Of a stretch of DNA of 64,000 bases, positions 43,608 to 52,208 are shown in pieces. Every line of letters starts with the position of its first letter. Within the stretch, counting starts at the first letter, position 1. This DNA comes from Pseudomonas sp. MN1F (GTDB lineage Bacteria; Pseudomonadota; Gammaproteobacteria; Pseudomonadales; Pseudomonadaceae): the NCBI RefSeq assembly GCF_009391885.1, contig NZ_VZII01000041.1, positions 1-64,000 of the forward strand, given 5' to 3'. Position numbers and translations under genes: made by a program. A model generated the notes under the pieces. It saw nothing but the letters and a program-made list of their open reading frames with translations. It was not told the origin of the DNA and searched no databases.

Positions 43608-43641
43608 TGTGCGATTACCGAACAGTTGTGCGATTTCTGAG
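43608..43641 (-). promoter_or_regulatory. Tandem PcaR boxes of pcaIJ
   Basis: Minus strand at 43608-43623: GTTCGGTAATCGCACA, 15 of 16 matches to the PcaR sequence GTTCGATAATCGCACA as I recall it. A weaker copy, CTCAGAAATCGCACA, lies at 43627-43641 in the same orientation, 19 bp away. PcaR activates pcaIJ with beta-ketoadipate as inducer; the pcaR gene itself is not in this window. Confidence 0.8.
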
Positions 43642-43660
43642 CGGCTCGGATCCGGTGCAT

Positions 43661-44575
43661 TCACTCGGATGCAAACGACGGTCGTTCGGCGAACCAGGCC
43701 ACCGCCAGCGCCTTGAACGCCTCAGCCGAAGGCGTCAGCGGGTAGCGTTGATCATGCGCCAGGACGATGCTGTGGGTGGGCAGGTTCTCTTCGGTGGGCC
43801 GACACACCAGCGCTTGTCCATCGTAACTACGGTCACCAAATGGCCGGGTATAGATCAGCGCCACGCCAAACCCGTTGGCGACCAGGCTGCGCTGCAGCTC
43901 GAAGGTGCGCACACGGTGCACAACGGCGGGTGACAGGTCGTAAAAGCTGAACAGGTCCAGCACATGCTGCCAGCTTTGCGCCTGATCGGTGACGACCAGG
44001 GTGTATTCGCAGAGTGCTTTGAGGCTGACCCGTGGCTGCTTGGCCAAAGGGTGATCGGCCGCCAACAGTACCTGAGCGGTCAACTGGCACAGCTGCGTGC
44101 ATTGAGTGTTCGGTGGCAACCCCAGGTCGTAGGTGATCGCCAGCTCTATCGCCCCTTCACTGAGCCGCTTGCCCACATAGTCGAAGCTGCCATCACGCAT
44201 GTCGACCGTGACCCTCGGGCAGGACTCCTGCATCCGCCGCACGATTTGTGGCAGGCAATAGGGCGCCAGGTCTTCAAAGCATCCGACTACCAACTCGCCG
44301 ACGCACTCGCCTGCAGTGGCATTGATCTCGGCGAAGGTCTGAGCCTCTGCCAGCACGCGACGGGCCTGGGCCATGACGGTACGACCGAATGGGGTCAGCG
44401 AGATGCCCAGGCCCCGTTGGCGTATGAAAATCGATTGCCCCAGCACCGCCTCCAGTTCGGTGATCGCTGCCGAGATCGAGGGTTGTGAAACATGAAGCTC
44501 CATGGCCGCAGTGGTCAGGTTTCCGTGCTTGGCCGCTGCGAGCGCATAGCGCAGTTGTCGCAGTGTGAACTTCAT
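43661..44575 (-). CDS. LysR-family regulator (4), divergent from ABC operon
   Basis: 304 residues: MKFTLRQLRYALAAAKHGNLTTAAMELHVSQPSISAAITELEAVLGQSIFIRQ winged helix, then an effector domain with VGELVVGCFEDLAPYCLPQIVRR. It lies upstream of pcaI on the same strand, but pcaIJ has its own PcaR-controlled promoter. The divergent HutX-like transporter operon (175 bp away, with a TGATGCATCA palindrome at 44590-44599 between) is the likelier target. Confidence 0.83.
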   Translation of the reverse strand: MKFTLRQLRYALAAAKHGNLTTAAMELHVSQPSISAAITELEAVLGQSIFIRQRGLGISLTPFGRTVMAQARRVLAEAQTFAEINATAGECVGELVVGCFEDLAPYCLPQIVRRMQESCPRVTVDMRDGSFDYVGKRLSEGAIELAITYDLGLPPNTQCTQLCQLTAQVLLAADHPLAKQPRVSLKALCEYTLVVTDQAQSWQHVLDLFSFYDLSPAVVHRVRTFELQRSLVANGFGVALIYTRPFGDRSYDGQALVCRPTEENLPTHSIVLAHDQRYPLTPSAEAFKALAVAWFAERPSFASE

Positions 44576-44749
44576 AGGTTTTTCCTTTGTGATGCATCAG
44601 GACTTATTATTTTATCCTTTTTTTACATTGTGAAATATTTCTCCCACGCAGTGCTCACCAAGGCAAGGCACGTCAGCCATTCTGGCGTCCCTCTTTGGGC
44701 CGGATGCCCTCCAATACTGCAATCATTGTTCTTGTTTGGGAGCGTCACA

Positions 44750-45718
44750 ATGACAATTACAAAGGCTCTGCTGACCACGACACTTTCTTTCGGGCTGCTG
44801 GCGTCGGCTGGCGCCAGCCAGGCGGCCAGCTGGTGCGAATCTGGCAAGCCGGTGAAATTCGCCGGTTTGAACTGGGAAAGCGGGATGCTGCTCACCGACG
44901 TGATGCAGTTCGTGCTGAAAAACGGTTACGGCTGCGATACCGATAGCCTGCCGGGTAACTCCATCTCCATGGAAAACGCCCTGAGCAGCAACGATATCCA
45001 GGTGTTTGCCGAAGAGTGGGTGGGGCGCAGCGAGGTCTGGAACAAGGCTGCGGCTGCCGGCAAGGTCGTCGGCGTCGGCGCGCCGGTCGTGGGTGCGGTC
45101 GAAGGCTGGTATGTGCCGCGTTATGTGATCGAAGGCGATGCCAAGCGCAAACTCGAAGCCAAGGCACCGAACCTCAAGCGCATCGCCGATCTGGGGCAAT
45201 ACGCCCAGGTCTTCAAGGACCCGGAAGAACCGGACAAAGGGCGCTTCTACAATTGCCCGGCCGGCTGGACCTGCGAGCTGGACAACAGCCAGATGCTCAA
45301 GCAGTACGGCCTGGAAAACAGCTATACCAACTTCCGCCCGGGCACCGGCCCGGCGTTGGATGCCGCCGTGCTGTCGAGCTACAAGCGTGGCGAGCCGATC
45401 CTCTTCTACTACTGGTCGCCGACGCCGCTGATGGGCCAGGCCGACCTGGTCAAGCTGGACGAGCAGCCCGGCGTGGATAAATCCGTGACCATCAAGGTGG
45501 GTGTGTCGAAGGCCTTCCACGAGCAGGCGCCGGAACTGGTGGCGGTGCTGGAAAAGGTCAATCTGCCGATCGACTTGCTGAACCAGAACCTCGCGCGCAT
45601 GAGCAAAGAGCGTATCGAGTCGCCGGAGCTGGCCAGGTTGTTCCTCAAGGAGCACCCCGAAGTCTGGCACAGCTGGGTCAGCGAAGACGCAGCCAAAAAG
45701 GTAGACGCGGCACTCTGA
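44750..45718 (+). CDS. ABC transporter substrate-binding protein, ProX/HutX-like
   Basis: 322 residues with a signal peptide (cleavage near SQAAS-WC). It belongs to the OpuAC/glycine betaine-binding fold: VKFAGLNWESGMLLTDVMQFVLKNGYGCDTD, QVFAEEWVGRSEVWNKAAAAG, GAVEGWYVPRYVIEGD and FYYWSPTPLMGQADLVKLDE. Aromatic residues (W, Y) in these segments form the cation cage in relatives. The histidine-specific HutX is of the same group. A long stem-loop follows. ATG 44750 has GGGAG upstream. Confidence 0.87.
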   Translation: MTITKALLTTTLSFGLLASAGASQAASWCESGKPVKFAGLNWESGMLLTDVMQFVLKNGYGCDTDSLPGNSISMENALSSNDIQVFAEEWVGRSEVWNKAAAAGKVVGVGAPVVGAVEGWYVPRYVIEGDAKRKLEAKAPNLKRIADLGQYAQVFKDPEEPDKGRFYNCPAGWTCELDNSQMLKQYGLENSYTNFRPGTGPALDAAVLSSYKRGEPILFYYWSPTPLMGQADLVKLDEQPGVDKSVTIKVGVSKAFHEQAPELVAVLEKVNLPIDLLNQNLARMSKERIESPELARLFLKEHPEVWHSWVSEDAAKKVDAAL

Positions 45719-45722
45719 ACTT

Positions 45723-45758
45723 GTGGGTTTATCCGGCGGTTTTGCCGGATAGACCCAC
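45723..45758 (+). repeat. Long stem-loop between binding protein and permease genes
   Basis: A 15-bp stem (45723-45737 with 45744-45758; one G-T pair) and loop GGTTTT. Such hairpins after binding-protein genes protect the upstream mRNA and reduce expression of the membrane genes downstream. Confidence 0.7.
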
Positions 45759-45794
45759 GACGGTCCGCTCCATGCACTTGCTCGAGACAATTCC

Positions 45795-46646
45795 ATGTTT
45801 CCCAAGAACTTCACGTTTTCCATTGCCGACTGGGTCAATGGCTGGGTCGATGCGCTGGTAAGCAACTACGGTGATGTGTTCCGGCACGTCTCCGACACCC
45901 TGTTGTGGGCCATCGTCAACCTCGAAGGCCTGCTGCGCGCAACCCCCTGGTGGCTGGTGCTGGCCATCGTCGCCGGTATTACCTGGCACGCTACCCGCAA
46001 GGTCGTGACCACTGCGGTGATCGTCGGTTTGCTGTTCCTGGTCGGTGCAGTAGGCCTCTGGGACAAGCTGATGCAGACCCTGGCGTTGATGCTGGTGGCC
46101 ACGCTGATCTCGGTCCTGGTTGGCATACCACTGGGTATCCTGTCGGCGCGCAATGACCGCCTGCGGGCGGTGTTGATGCCGCTGCTCGACATCATGCAGA
46201 CCATGCCCAGCTTCGTGTACCTGATTCCGGTGCTGATGCTGTTCGGCCTGGGCAAGGTGCCGGCGATCTTTGCCACCGTCATCTATGCCGCCCCACCCCT
46301 GATTCGCCTGACCGACCTGGGCATTCGCCAGGTGGATGGCGAGGTCATGGAGGCGATCAATGCCTTTGGCGCCAATCGCCTGCAACAGTTGTTCGGCGTG
46401 CAGCTGCCACTGGCGTTGCCGAGCATCATGGCCGGTATCAACCAGACCACCATGATGGCCCTGTCGATGGTGGTCATCGCCTCGATGATCGGTGCCCGTG
46501 GCCTGGGTGAAGACGTCCTGGTCGGCATCCAGACCCTGAACGTGGGCCGCGGCCTCGAAGCAGGCCTGGCCATTGTGATTCTGGCGGTCGTGATCGACCG
46601 CATTACCCAGGCCTATGGCCGGCCGCGGCATGGGGTGGGCAAATGA
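45795..46646 (+). CDS. ABC transporter permease, ProW/HutW-like
   Basis: 283 residues, about six TM helices. The permease motif is EAINAFGANRLQQLFGVQLPLALPSIMAGINQTTMMALSMVV (EAA loop), ahead of IASMIGARGLGEDVL. Stop overlaps the ATPase start (ATGA). Inner-membrane channel of the transporter. Confidence 0.87.
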   Translation: MFPKNFTFSIADWVNGWVDALVSNYGDVFRHVSDTLLWAIVNLEGLLRATPWWLVLAIVAGITWHATRKVVTTAVIVGLLFLVGAVGLWDKLMQTLALMLVATLISVLVGIPLGILSARNDRLRAVLMPLLDIMQTMPSFVYLIPVLMLFGLGKVPAIFATVIYAAPPLIRLTDLGIRQVDGEVMEAINAFGANRLQQLFGVQLPLALPSIMAGINQTTMMALSMVVIASMIGARGLGEDVLVGIQTLNVGRGLEAGLAIVILAVVIDRITQAYGRPRHGVGK

Positions 46647-47476
46647 GCGCCAAGCAGATGATGAACAAGATCGAAGTCAAGAACGTCTTCAAGATTTTCG
46701 GTGCGCGCGCCGAAGAGGCCCTGAAGCTGATCCGCCAGCAAAAAGCCAAGGATCAGGTGCTCGCCGAGACCGGCTGCGTGGTCGGGGTCAACGACCTTTC
46801 GTTGTCCATCGGCAGCGGTGAGATCTTCGTGATCATGGGGCTGTCGGGCTCGGGCAAGTCGACCCTGGTGCGCCACTTCAACCGCCTGATCGACCCCACC
46901 AGCGGTGAGATCCTGGTCGATGGCGAGGACATCCTGCATTACGACATGCAGGCCCTGCGCGAATTCCGCCGGCACAAGATCAGCATGGTGTTCCAGAGCT
47001 TCGGCCTGTTGCCGCACCGCACCGTGCTGGACAACGTCGCCTATGGCCTGAAAGTCCGTGGCGAGAGCAAGGCCACGTGCAGCGAGCGGGCCCTGCACTG
47101 GATCAACACCGTGGGCCTCAAGGGTTACGAAAAATCGTACCCGCACCAGTTGTCGGGCGGCATGCGCCAGCGCGTCGGCCTGGCCCGTGCCCTGGCCGCC
47201 GACACCGACATCATCCTGATGGACGAAGCCTTCAGCGCGCTCGACCCGCTGATTCGCGCCGAAATGCAGGACCAGCTGCTGGAGCTGCAAAAGACCCTGC
47301 ACAAGACCATCGTGTTCATCACCCACGACCTCGATGAAGCGGTGCGTATTGGCAACCGGATTGCCATCCTCAAGGACGGTCGCCTGATCCAGGTCGGCAC
47401 GCCAAAGGAAATCCTCTACCAGCCTGCAGACGACTACGTTGATCGTTTCGTGCAGCGCCGCGTAGCTTCGCTTTAA
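46643..47476 (+). CDS. ABC transporter ATP-binding protein, ProV/HutV-like
   Basis: 277 residues. Walker A GLSGSGKST (about 68-76), Q-loop VFQSFGLLPHRTV, signature QLSGGMRQRVGLARAL, Walker B DIILMDEAFSALDP and switch His in VFITHDLDEAVRIGNR. It lacks the C-terminal CBS domains of ProV (about 400 residues), as HutV does, so osmotic gating is not expected. The gene ends 12 bp before the histidase homologue. Confidence 0.9.
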   Translation: MSAKQMMNKIEVKNVFKIFGARAEEALKLIRQQKAKDQVLAETGCVVGVNDLSLSIGSGEIFVIMGLSGSGKSTLVRHFNRLIDPTSGEILVDGEDILHYDMQALREFRRHKISMVFQSFGLLPHRTVLDNVAYGLKVRGESKATCSERALHWINTVGLKGYEKSYPHQLSGGMRQRVGLARALAADTDIILMDEAFSALDPLIRAEMQDQLLELQKTLHKTIVFITHDLDEAVRIGNRIAILKDGRLIQVGTPKEILYQPADDYVDRFVQRRVASL

Positions 47477-47488
47477 GGAACCGCGTGT

Positions 47489-49012
47489 ATGTCGTTTGCC
47501 GAAAAAATCATCATCGCCGATGCGCCCGTTCGCTGGCAGGACGTGGTCGCCGTGGCGCGGCATGGGGCCAAGCTTGAGCTGGCCCCATCGGCCTGGGCGC
47601 GGATCGACAACGCCCAGGCGATTGTCCAGCGCATCGTTGCCAGCGGTGAGCGCGCCTATGGCGTCAACACCGGGCTTGGCGCCTTGTGCAATGTCTCGCT
47701 GCAGGACGAGCAACTCAGCCAGCTGTCGCGCAACACCTTGCTCAGCCATGCCTGTGGCGTGGGTGCCGCGCTGTCGGACGAGCAGACCCGGGCGATCATG
47801 TGCGCGGCGGTCATCAATTTCAGCCAGGGCCGTTCCGGCTTGCAGCGCAAGGTAGTCGAGGCGCTGCTGAGCCTGCTCAACCAGCACATCACCCCGCAGG
47901 TGCCGAAACAGGGGTCGGTGGGGTACCTGACCCACATGGCACACATCAGCATCAGCTTGCTGGGCGTGGGCCAGGTCAGTTATCGCGGCCAGATCGTGCC
48001 GGCGCAGCAAGCCTTGGCCGAGGTCGGCCTGGCGCCGGTCAAGCTCGGCGCCAAGGATGGCCTGTGCCTGGTCAACGGTACCCCGTGCATGACCGGCCTG
48101 AGTTGCCTTTCCCTGGACGATGCCACGCGCTTGAGCCAATGGGCGGACGTGATCGGTGCCATGAGTTTCGAAGCCCTGCGCGGCCAGCTCGATGCCTTCG
48201 ACGCGGAAATCATCGCGCTGAAGCCGCACCCCGGCATGCAGCGAGTGGGCAGTAACCTGCGCCGCTTGCTCGACGGCAGCGAAGTCATTGCCAGCAGCCA
48301 TGGCATTCGCACCCAGGACGCCTTGAGCATTCGTTCGATTCCGCAGGTTCATGGCGCCGCCCGCGATCAGCTGGCACACGCTGCGCGGCAGATCGAAACC
48401 GAACTCAACTCCACCACTGACAACCCGATGTTGCTGGGTACCCCCGAGGCGTATCGGGTGGTTTCCCAGGCGAATCCGCACGGCCAGTCGGTGGCCATGG
48501 CGGCCGACTTGCTGGCCATCGCGGTGGCCGAGATCGGGGCGATTGCCGAGCGCCGTCTCGACCGCCTGATCAACCCGTTGGTCAGCGGCTTGCCGGCCTT
48601 TCTGGTCAGCCAGCCGGGGGTGAATTCGGGGATGATGATTGTCCAGTATGTGGCCGCTTCACTGTGTGCGGAGAACCGTCAGCTGGCGCAACCGGCAGTC
48701 ATCGACAACTACGTCACCTCCGGGTTGCAGGAGGATCACCTGAGCATGGGCACCAATGCCGGGTTGAAGCTGCACCGCGCCCTGGAGAACTGCACGCAGA
48801 TCCTCGCCATCGAATACCTGTTGGCGGCCCAGGCGTTCGAGTTCCTCAAGGAGCAGCGCTTTGGCGCAGGGACCGACGTTGCCTGGCGGTTGTTGCGCGA
48901 ACGGGTCCCGGCCTATGCCCAGGACCGTTGGCTGGCCCCGGATATTGTCAGCAGCGCAGCGCTCTTGAAGGATCCTGGGCTGCTGGGTGCTGCGTTTCCT
49001 GGGTTGTTATGA
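47489..49012 (+). CDS. Histidine/aromatic ammonia-lyase homologue lacking the MIO tripeptide
   Basis: 507 residues, full length for the HAL/PAL family. Conserved: Y57 (AYGVNTGLG), H87 (LSHACGVG), N196 (LVNGTPCMTG), Q276 and R282 (TQDALSIRSIPQVHGA) and E415 (LQEDHLSMG). However, where active enzymes read GSVGASGDLAPLSHMA, this protein reads GSVGYLTHMA (142-151): the Ala-Ser-Gly that cyclises to the MIO electrophile is deleted. Histidase Tyr280 is Leu279 and Phe329 is Pro330. No frameshift is present. It cannot be a normal ammonia-lyase. Co-encoded with a HutXWV-like importer, so it may bind or act on the imported amino acid or amine by other chemistry, or be a sensor. Confidence 0.88.
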   Translation: MSFAEKIIIADAPVRWQDVVAVARHGAKLELAPSAWARIDNAQAIVQRIVASGERAYGVNTGLGALCNVSLQDEQLSQLSRNTLLSHACGVGAALSDEQTRAIMCAAVINFSQGRSGLQRKVVEALLSLLNQHITPQVPKQGSVGYLTHMAHISISLLGVGQVSYRGQIVPAQQALAEVGLAPVKLGAKDGLCLVNGTPCMTGLSCLSLDDATRLSQWADVIGAMSFEALRGQLDAFDAEIIALKPHPGMQRVGSNLRRLLDGSEVIASSHGIRTQDALSIRSIPQVHGAARDQLAHAARQIETELNSTTDNPMLLGTPEAYRVVSQANPHGQSVAMAADLLAIAVAEIGAIAERRLDRLINPLVSGLPAFLVSQPGVNSGMMIVQYVAASLCAENRQLAQPAVIDNYVTSGLQEDHLSMGTNAGLKLHRALENCTQILAIEYLLAAQAFEFLKEQRFGAGTDVAWRLLRERVPAYAQDRWLAPDIVSSAALLKDPGLLGAAFPGLL

Positions 49013-49025
49013 CGTGACATCGGCT

Positions 49026-49075
49026 GCGCCTGTGAGATCGAGCGCCGCCCGCGCGGCGCTCGATCTCACAGGCGC
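49026..49075. repeat. REP-like palindrome, copy 1
   Basis: A perfect 23-bp inverted repeat with loop CCGC, core GATCGAGCGCCGC / GCGGCGCTCGATC, just after the lyase gene. Shorter copies at 53259 and 56688. Typical of Pseudomonas intergenic repeats; it can form a strong transcript-end hairpin. Confidence 0.85.
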
Positions 49076-49178
49076 CACAAACCTCTCGGCGTACGCCTTG
49101 TAGCATTGATAAAACCGATAGCTTCTATGTCGCAAGTATCAGTTCCATCAAAGAAAATGTGACCCACGACGCAATCAC

Positions 49179-49625
49179 ATGATGGAATCTGCCATGAAAA
49201 AAGCCTCTTTCACCGAACGCATGGTCCATGCCGTCGGCTATGAAATCTTCGCTGTGCTGCTGTGCGCCCCCTTGCTCTCGTGGATCATGGGCAAGTCGCT
49301 GGCCACGGCCGGTACCCTGGCGGTCACCCTGTCGGTGATCGCGATGATCTGGAACATGCTCTACAACGCGCTGGTCGACCGTTTCGTCGCCACCCCGCGC
49401 ATCCAGTGGAAAGCGCTGACGCGCTTCACACATGGCCTGGGCTTCGAGGCGGGGCTGGTGGTCTGGTGCCTGCCGGTGGCGGCCTGGATGCTGGAGATCT
49501 CGCTGCTGCAGGCGTTCATGGTCGAGCTGGGCTTCTTCGTGATCATCCTGCCCTACACCGTGGTGTACAACTGGGCGTTCGACCGGGCCCGGCACTTCAT
49601 CCTGCAGCGCCGGGCCATGGCCTGA
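49179..49625 (+). CDS. PACE-family efflux transporter
   Basis: 148 residues, four TM helices, two bacterial-transmembrane-pair repeats. RMVHAVGYEIFAVLLCAPLLSW starts repeat 1 and RFTHGLGFEAGLVVWCLPVAAWML repeat 2, both with the R-x-x-H-x-x-x-F/Y-E motif. The conserved N and WN-Y segments (IWNMLYNALVDRF, VVYNWAFDRAR) follow each. Family members export chlorhexidine, acriflavine or polyamines. ATG 49179 or 49194 may be the start. Convergent with the TorF-like gene (4 bp). Confidence 0.88.
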   Translation: MMESAMKKASFTERMVHAVGYEIFAVLLCAPLLSWIMGKSLATAGTLAVTLSVIAMIWNMLYNALVDRFVATPRIQWKALTRFTHGLGFEAGLVVWCLPVAAWMLEISLLQAFMVELGFFVIILPYTVVYNWAFDRARHFILQRRAMA

Positions 49626-49629
49626 GGCC

Positions 49630-50376
49630 TCAGAAGTGCTTGCTGACAGCGGCGACCACTGTGGCGCTGCAGACATCGTCGAAGCCATAGCTGCTGGCGC
49701 ATTCGGCCTGCGACAGGTTGGTGTCCATGTAGCTGAGGCGCCAGGTGAGCCCGAGCAATTCGCGGGTGAACCTGGCTTCCCATTCACTGTAGGCATCGCG
49801 CGACTGGCCGCTCTGTGACCAGTAACTCGGGTCCTTGAAGTCGACGCGGCCGTAGCGCAGCTCCAGGCCGACCTCCAGCGGCAGCACCGTGTGGTAGCCC
49901 ACGAAGGTGTAGAGGCTGTCCTGATCCTTGCCGTACTGGGTGGTGGCATCGTTGGCATAGTACGCCGCGAGCTTGAAACCCTGCACATCGAGGATGGCGT
50001 AGAGTTCGGACAGGTTGTATCGGCTCTCCTTGGGGTAGGTGTACCTGAGATAGCCCAGGTCCAGGTTGACCTGCTCAGCAATCTGCCAGGCCCAGCCACC
50101 GTAGTAGTCCACCTCCTGGCGGGTCTTGCTGCCAAAGCCGAAATCGACATTCGAGGTCCAGGCGCCCATATACAGGCCGCTGGCATGGCTGAGCATGACG
50201 TCAGCCTGCGCGGCCGGGGCGCCCTGGGTTTGCGAGATGCCGCGGCTGCGGTAGTCACTGACGGCGGCCAGGTCGATGTCGACCGCGAAGTCATCGTTGA
50301 TCGGCAAGGCGATGGCGGCGGGGGCGAGCGCGGCGCAGCCGAGTGCGCACACGGCGGCCAGGGTAGCGTGCTTCAT
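49630..50376 (-). CDS. TorF-family putative porin
   Basis: 248 residues. Signal peptide ends near PAAIA-LP; VDIDLAAVSDYRSRGISQTQGAPAAQADV is the family signature (SDYxxRGxSQT), followed by beta strands and a C-terminal VVAAVSKHF ending in Phe. ATG 50376 is preferred to 50382 because AGGG sits at better spacing. It lies downstream of the secreted amidohydrolase gene on the same strand (95 bp) and may let its substrate or product cross the outer membrane; uncertain. Confidence 0.83.
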   Translation of the reverse strand: MKHATLAAVCALGCAALAPAAIALPINDDFAVDIDLAAVSDYRSRGISQTQGAPAAQADVMLSHASGLYMGAWTSNVDFGFGSKTRQEVDYYGGWAWQIAEQVNLDLGYLRYTYPKESRYNLSELYAILDVQGFKLAAYYANDATTQYGKDQDSLYTFVGYHTVLPLEVGLELRYGRVDFKDPSYWSQSGQSRDAYSEWEARFTRELLGLTWRLSYMDTNLSQAECASSYGFDDVCSATVVAAVSKHF

Positions 50377-50471
50377 GGTCATCCCTATCTTGTGTTGTGG
50401 TTGTTGTGGCAGATAGAAAAGGCGGCATGCCTGGGCTGGCATGCCGTGCAGGTAACAAGAGGCGCAGCGGT

Positions 50472-52208
50472 TTACCTGGCGTAGACCTGGCGGCCGCCAA
50501 AGTAGGTGGCCAGCACCTGGGTCTCACCCAGTTGCTGGTCGTTCACCGCGAGCACGTCACGGTCGAGGATGACGAAGTCGGCCTGCTTGCCCGCGCTCAG
50601 CGTGCCGATCTGCTGCTCCAGGCCCAGGGCCTTGGCGGCGTTGGCGGTGTAGGCATACAGCATGGTCTGGCGGTCGAGGCGTTCATCGGCATTGAGCACG
50701 CCTTGCTTGCCTTTGCGCGTTGACGCCTGGGCGATGGCCTGCCAGGGGCTGGGTGACGACACCGGCCAGTCGCTGGCGCCGGCGATGGTTGCGCCATTTT
50801 TCTGCAGCGAATGGGCCGGATATTGGTAACGGAACGCCGTTGCGTCGACGTAGGGCTTGACCATGTCGACGGTGTAGTCGTCGCCGGCGGCCCACAGCAG
50901 TTGCATGGATGCAATCACGTCGAGCGCCTTGAAACGGGCGAAGTCCTGCGGGTTGACCAGTTGCAGGTGGGTAATCGAATGGTGGATGCCGCTGTTGCCG
51001 GCCTTGCGCGCCTGCTCGACGCCGTTGAGTGCCTCGCGCACCGCACGGTCGCCGATGGCGTGGATGTGCACCAGCCAGCCGCGCTGGTCGGCGGCGCTGA
51101 CCAGCTCGCCGAAATGTTGCGGGTCGATCAGCAGTTCGCCCGGTTTATGGGTGTTGTGGTAGGGCTTGAGCAAGGCGGCCGATTGCGCAGGGTATTCGAG
51201 CACGCCGTCGGCGAACACCTTGATGCCCGGCAGGGTCAGGTTCGGTACGCCGGCGAACTGCTTGCGCACGTTGTCGATGGTCTGCAGGTCGGCGGGGGTG
51301 CTTTTCGGGTTGACCACCAGCAGTGCGGCGACATGCGCGTTCAGGCCGCCTTGCTCGGCGAGGGCCTTGTAGGCGGGCAGCACGCCCACGGTCTGGTCGG
51401 TGGGCTTGATGGCGAAGATCGCCTCGCCGGGCATGCTGTTGGCGGCCGGGTCCATCCAGGCCGTGATGCCCAGGCTGTTGTTGAACTGCACCGCGGCCTG
51501 GGCACCCTTGAGCAGGGTGGCGGCATCGGCCTTTGGCAGTACGCTGGCGACCCGGTCCCAGCCGGCGTCGACCAGGAAGCCACTGGGCTGGCCATCGTCG
51601 AAGCTACCGATGGTGTCTTGTTCCTGCTTGCTCAGGGTGGCCAGCAGCGCCTTGTCAATACCGGCGCGTTTGAGCATGGCCTGGTTGGCCCAGGCAGTGT
51701 GGTAGTCCTCGCCGATGAACACGATGGGCGTGGTGGCCCACTCGCCTTGGCTGAAGCGCTCATTCAGCGCCTTGGCCTGGGCCCAGTAATTCGAGCTGAC
51801 GCCGAGGACTTGCAGCACATCACCATGGCGCGCGCGCCCGTCGTCGCGCCAGGCGCGCAGGCGGGTTTCGAACTCATCCAGCGCTATCGCTTCGCCGCCC
51901 ATGTCGGCGCCACTCAGTTGCAGGCCGCCGAAGATGGCGTGGGAGTGGGTATCGATCAAGCCTGGCGTGACACGCTTGCCTTGCAGGTCGATCACCTGGG
52001 TCTTTGGGTCAGCGAGGGCCCGCGCCTGGGCGTCAGAGCCCACGGCGACGATCTTGCCGCCTTCGATAGCGATGGCCTGCGCCTGCGGGTTGCTGCGGTC
52101 GGCGGTGAAGATCTTGCCGTTCACCAGCACCAGGTCGGCAGCGGCCAATACGTGCCCCGAGGCAAAAGCCACGGCCAACGCCAGCAAACCAGGTAGACAT
52201 CTCGACAT
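50472..52208 (-). CDS. Exported YtcJ-like amidohydrolase
   Basis: 578 residues with a signal peptide (MSRCLPGLLALAVAFASGHVLA-AA). Amidohydrolase motifs: TPGLIDTHSHAIFGG (HxH), LVHIHAIGDRAV, IHHSITHLQLV and GASDWPVSSPSPWQAI (metal Asp). Close to YtcJ/NfdA-type N-substituted formamide deformylases and long metal-dependent hydrolases. The start region CCAATAAATACAAGAGG has an Hfq/Crc-type motif. ATG 52208 is set by the signal peptide. Divergent from the LysR gene at 52314, its probable regulator. Substrate unknown. Confidence 0.85.
   Translation of the reverse strand: MSRCLPGLLALAVAFASGHVLAAADLVLVNGKIFTADRSNPQAQAIAIEGGKIVAVGSDAQARALADPKTQVIDLQGKRVTPGLIDTHSHAIFGGLQLSGADMGGEAIALDEFETRLRAWRDDGRARHGDVLQVLGVSSNYWAQAKALNERFSQGEWATTPIVFIGEDYHTAWANQAMLKRAGIDKALLATLSKQEQDTIGSFDDGQPSGFLVDAGWDRVASVLPKADAATLLKGAQAAVQFNNSLGITAWMDPAANSMPGEAIFAIKPTDQTVGVLPAYKALAEQGGLNAHVAALLVVNPKSTPADLQTIDNVRKQFAGVPNLTLPGIKVFADGVLEYPAQSAALLKPYHNTHKPGELLIDPQHFGELVSAADQRGWLVHIHAIGDRAVREALNGVEQARKAGNSGIHHSITHLQLVNPQDFARFKALDVIASMQLLWAAGDDYTVDMVKPYVDATAFRYQYPAHSLQKNGATIAGASDWPVSSPSPWQAIAQASTRKGKQGVLNADERLDRQTMLYAYTANAAKALGLEQQIGTLSAGKQADFVILDRDVLAVNDQQLGETQVLATYFGGRQVYAR

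Noticed and set aside
43460..43664. ATG start for pcaI at 43664
   Set aside because: It would place the PcaR boxes inside the coding region; GTG 43460 gives the exact 231-residue family length and has a ribosome site.
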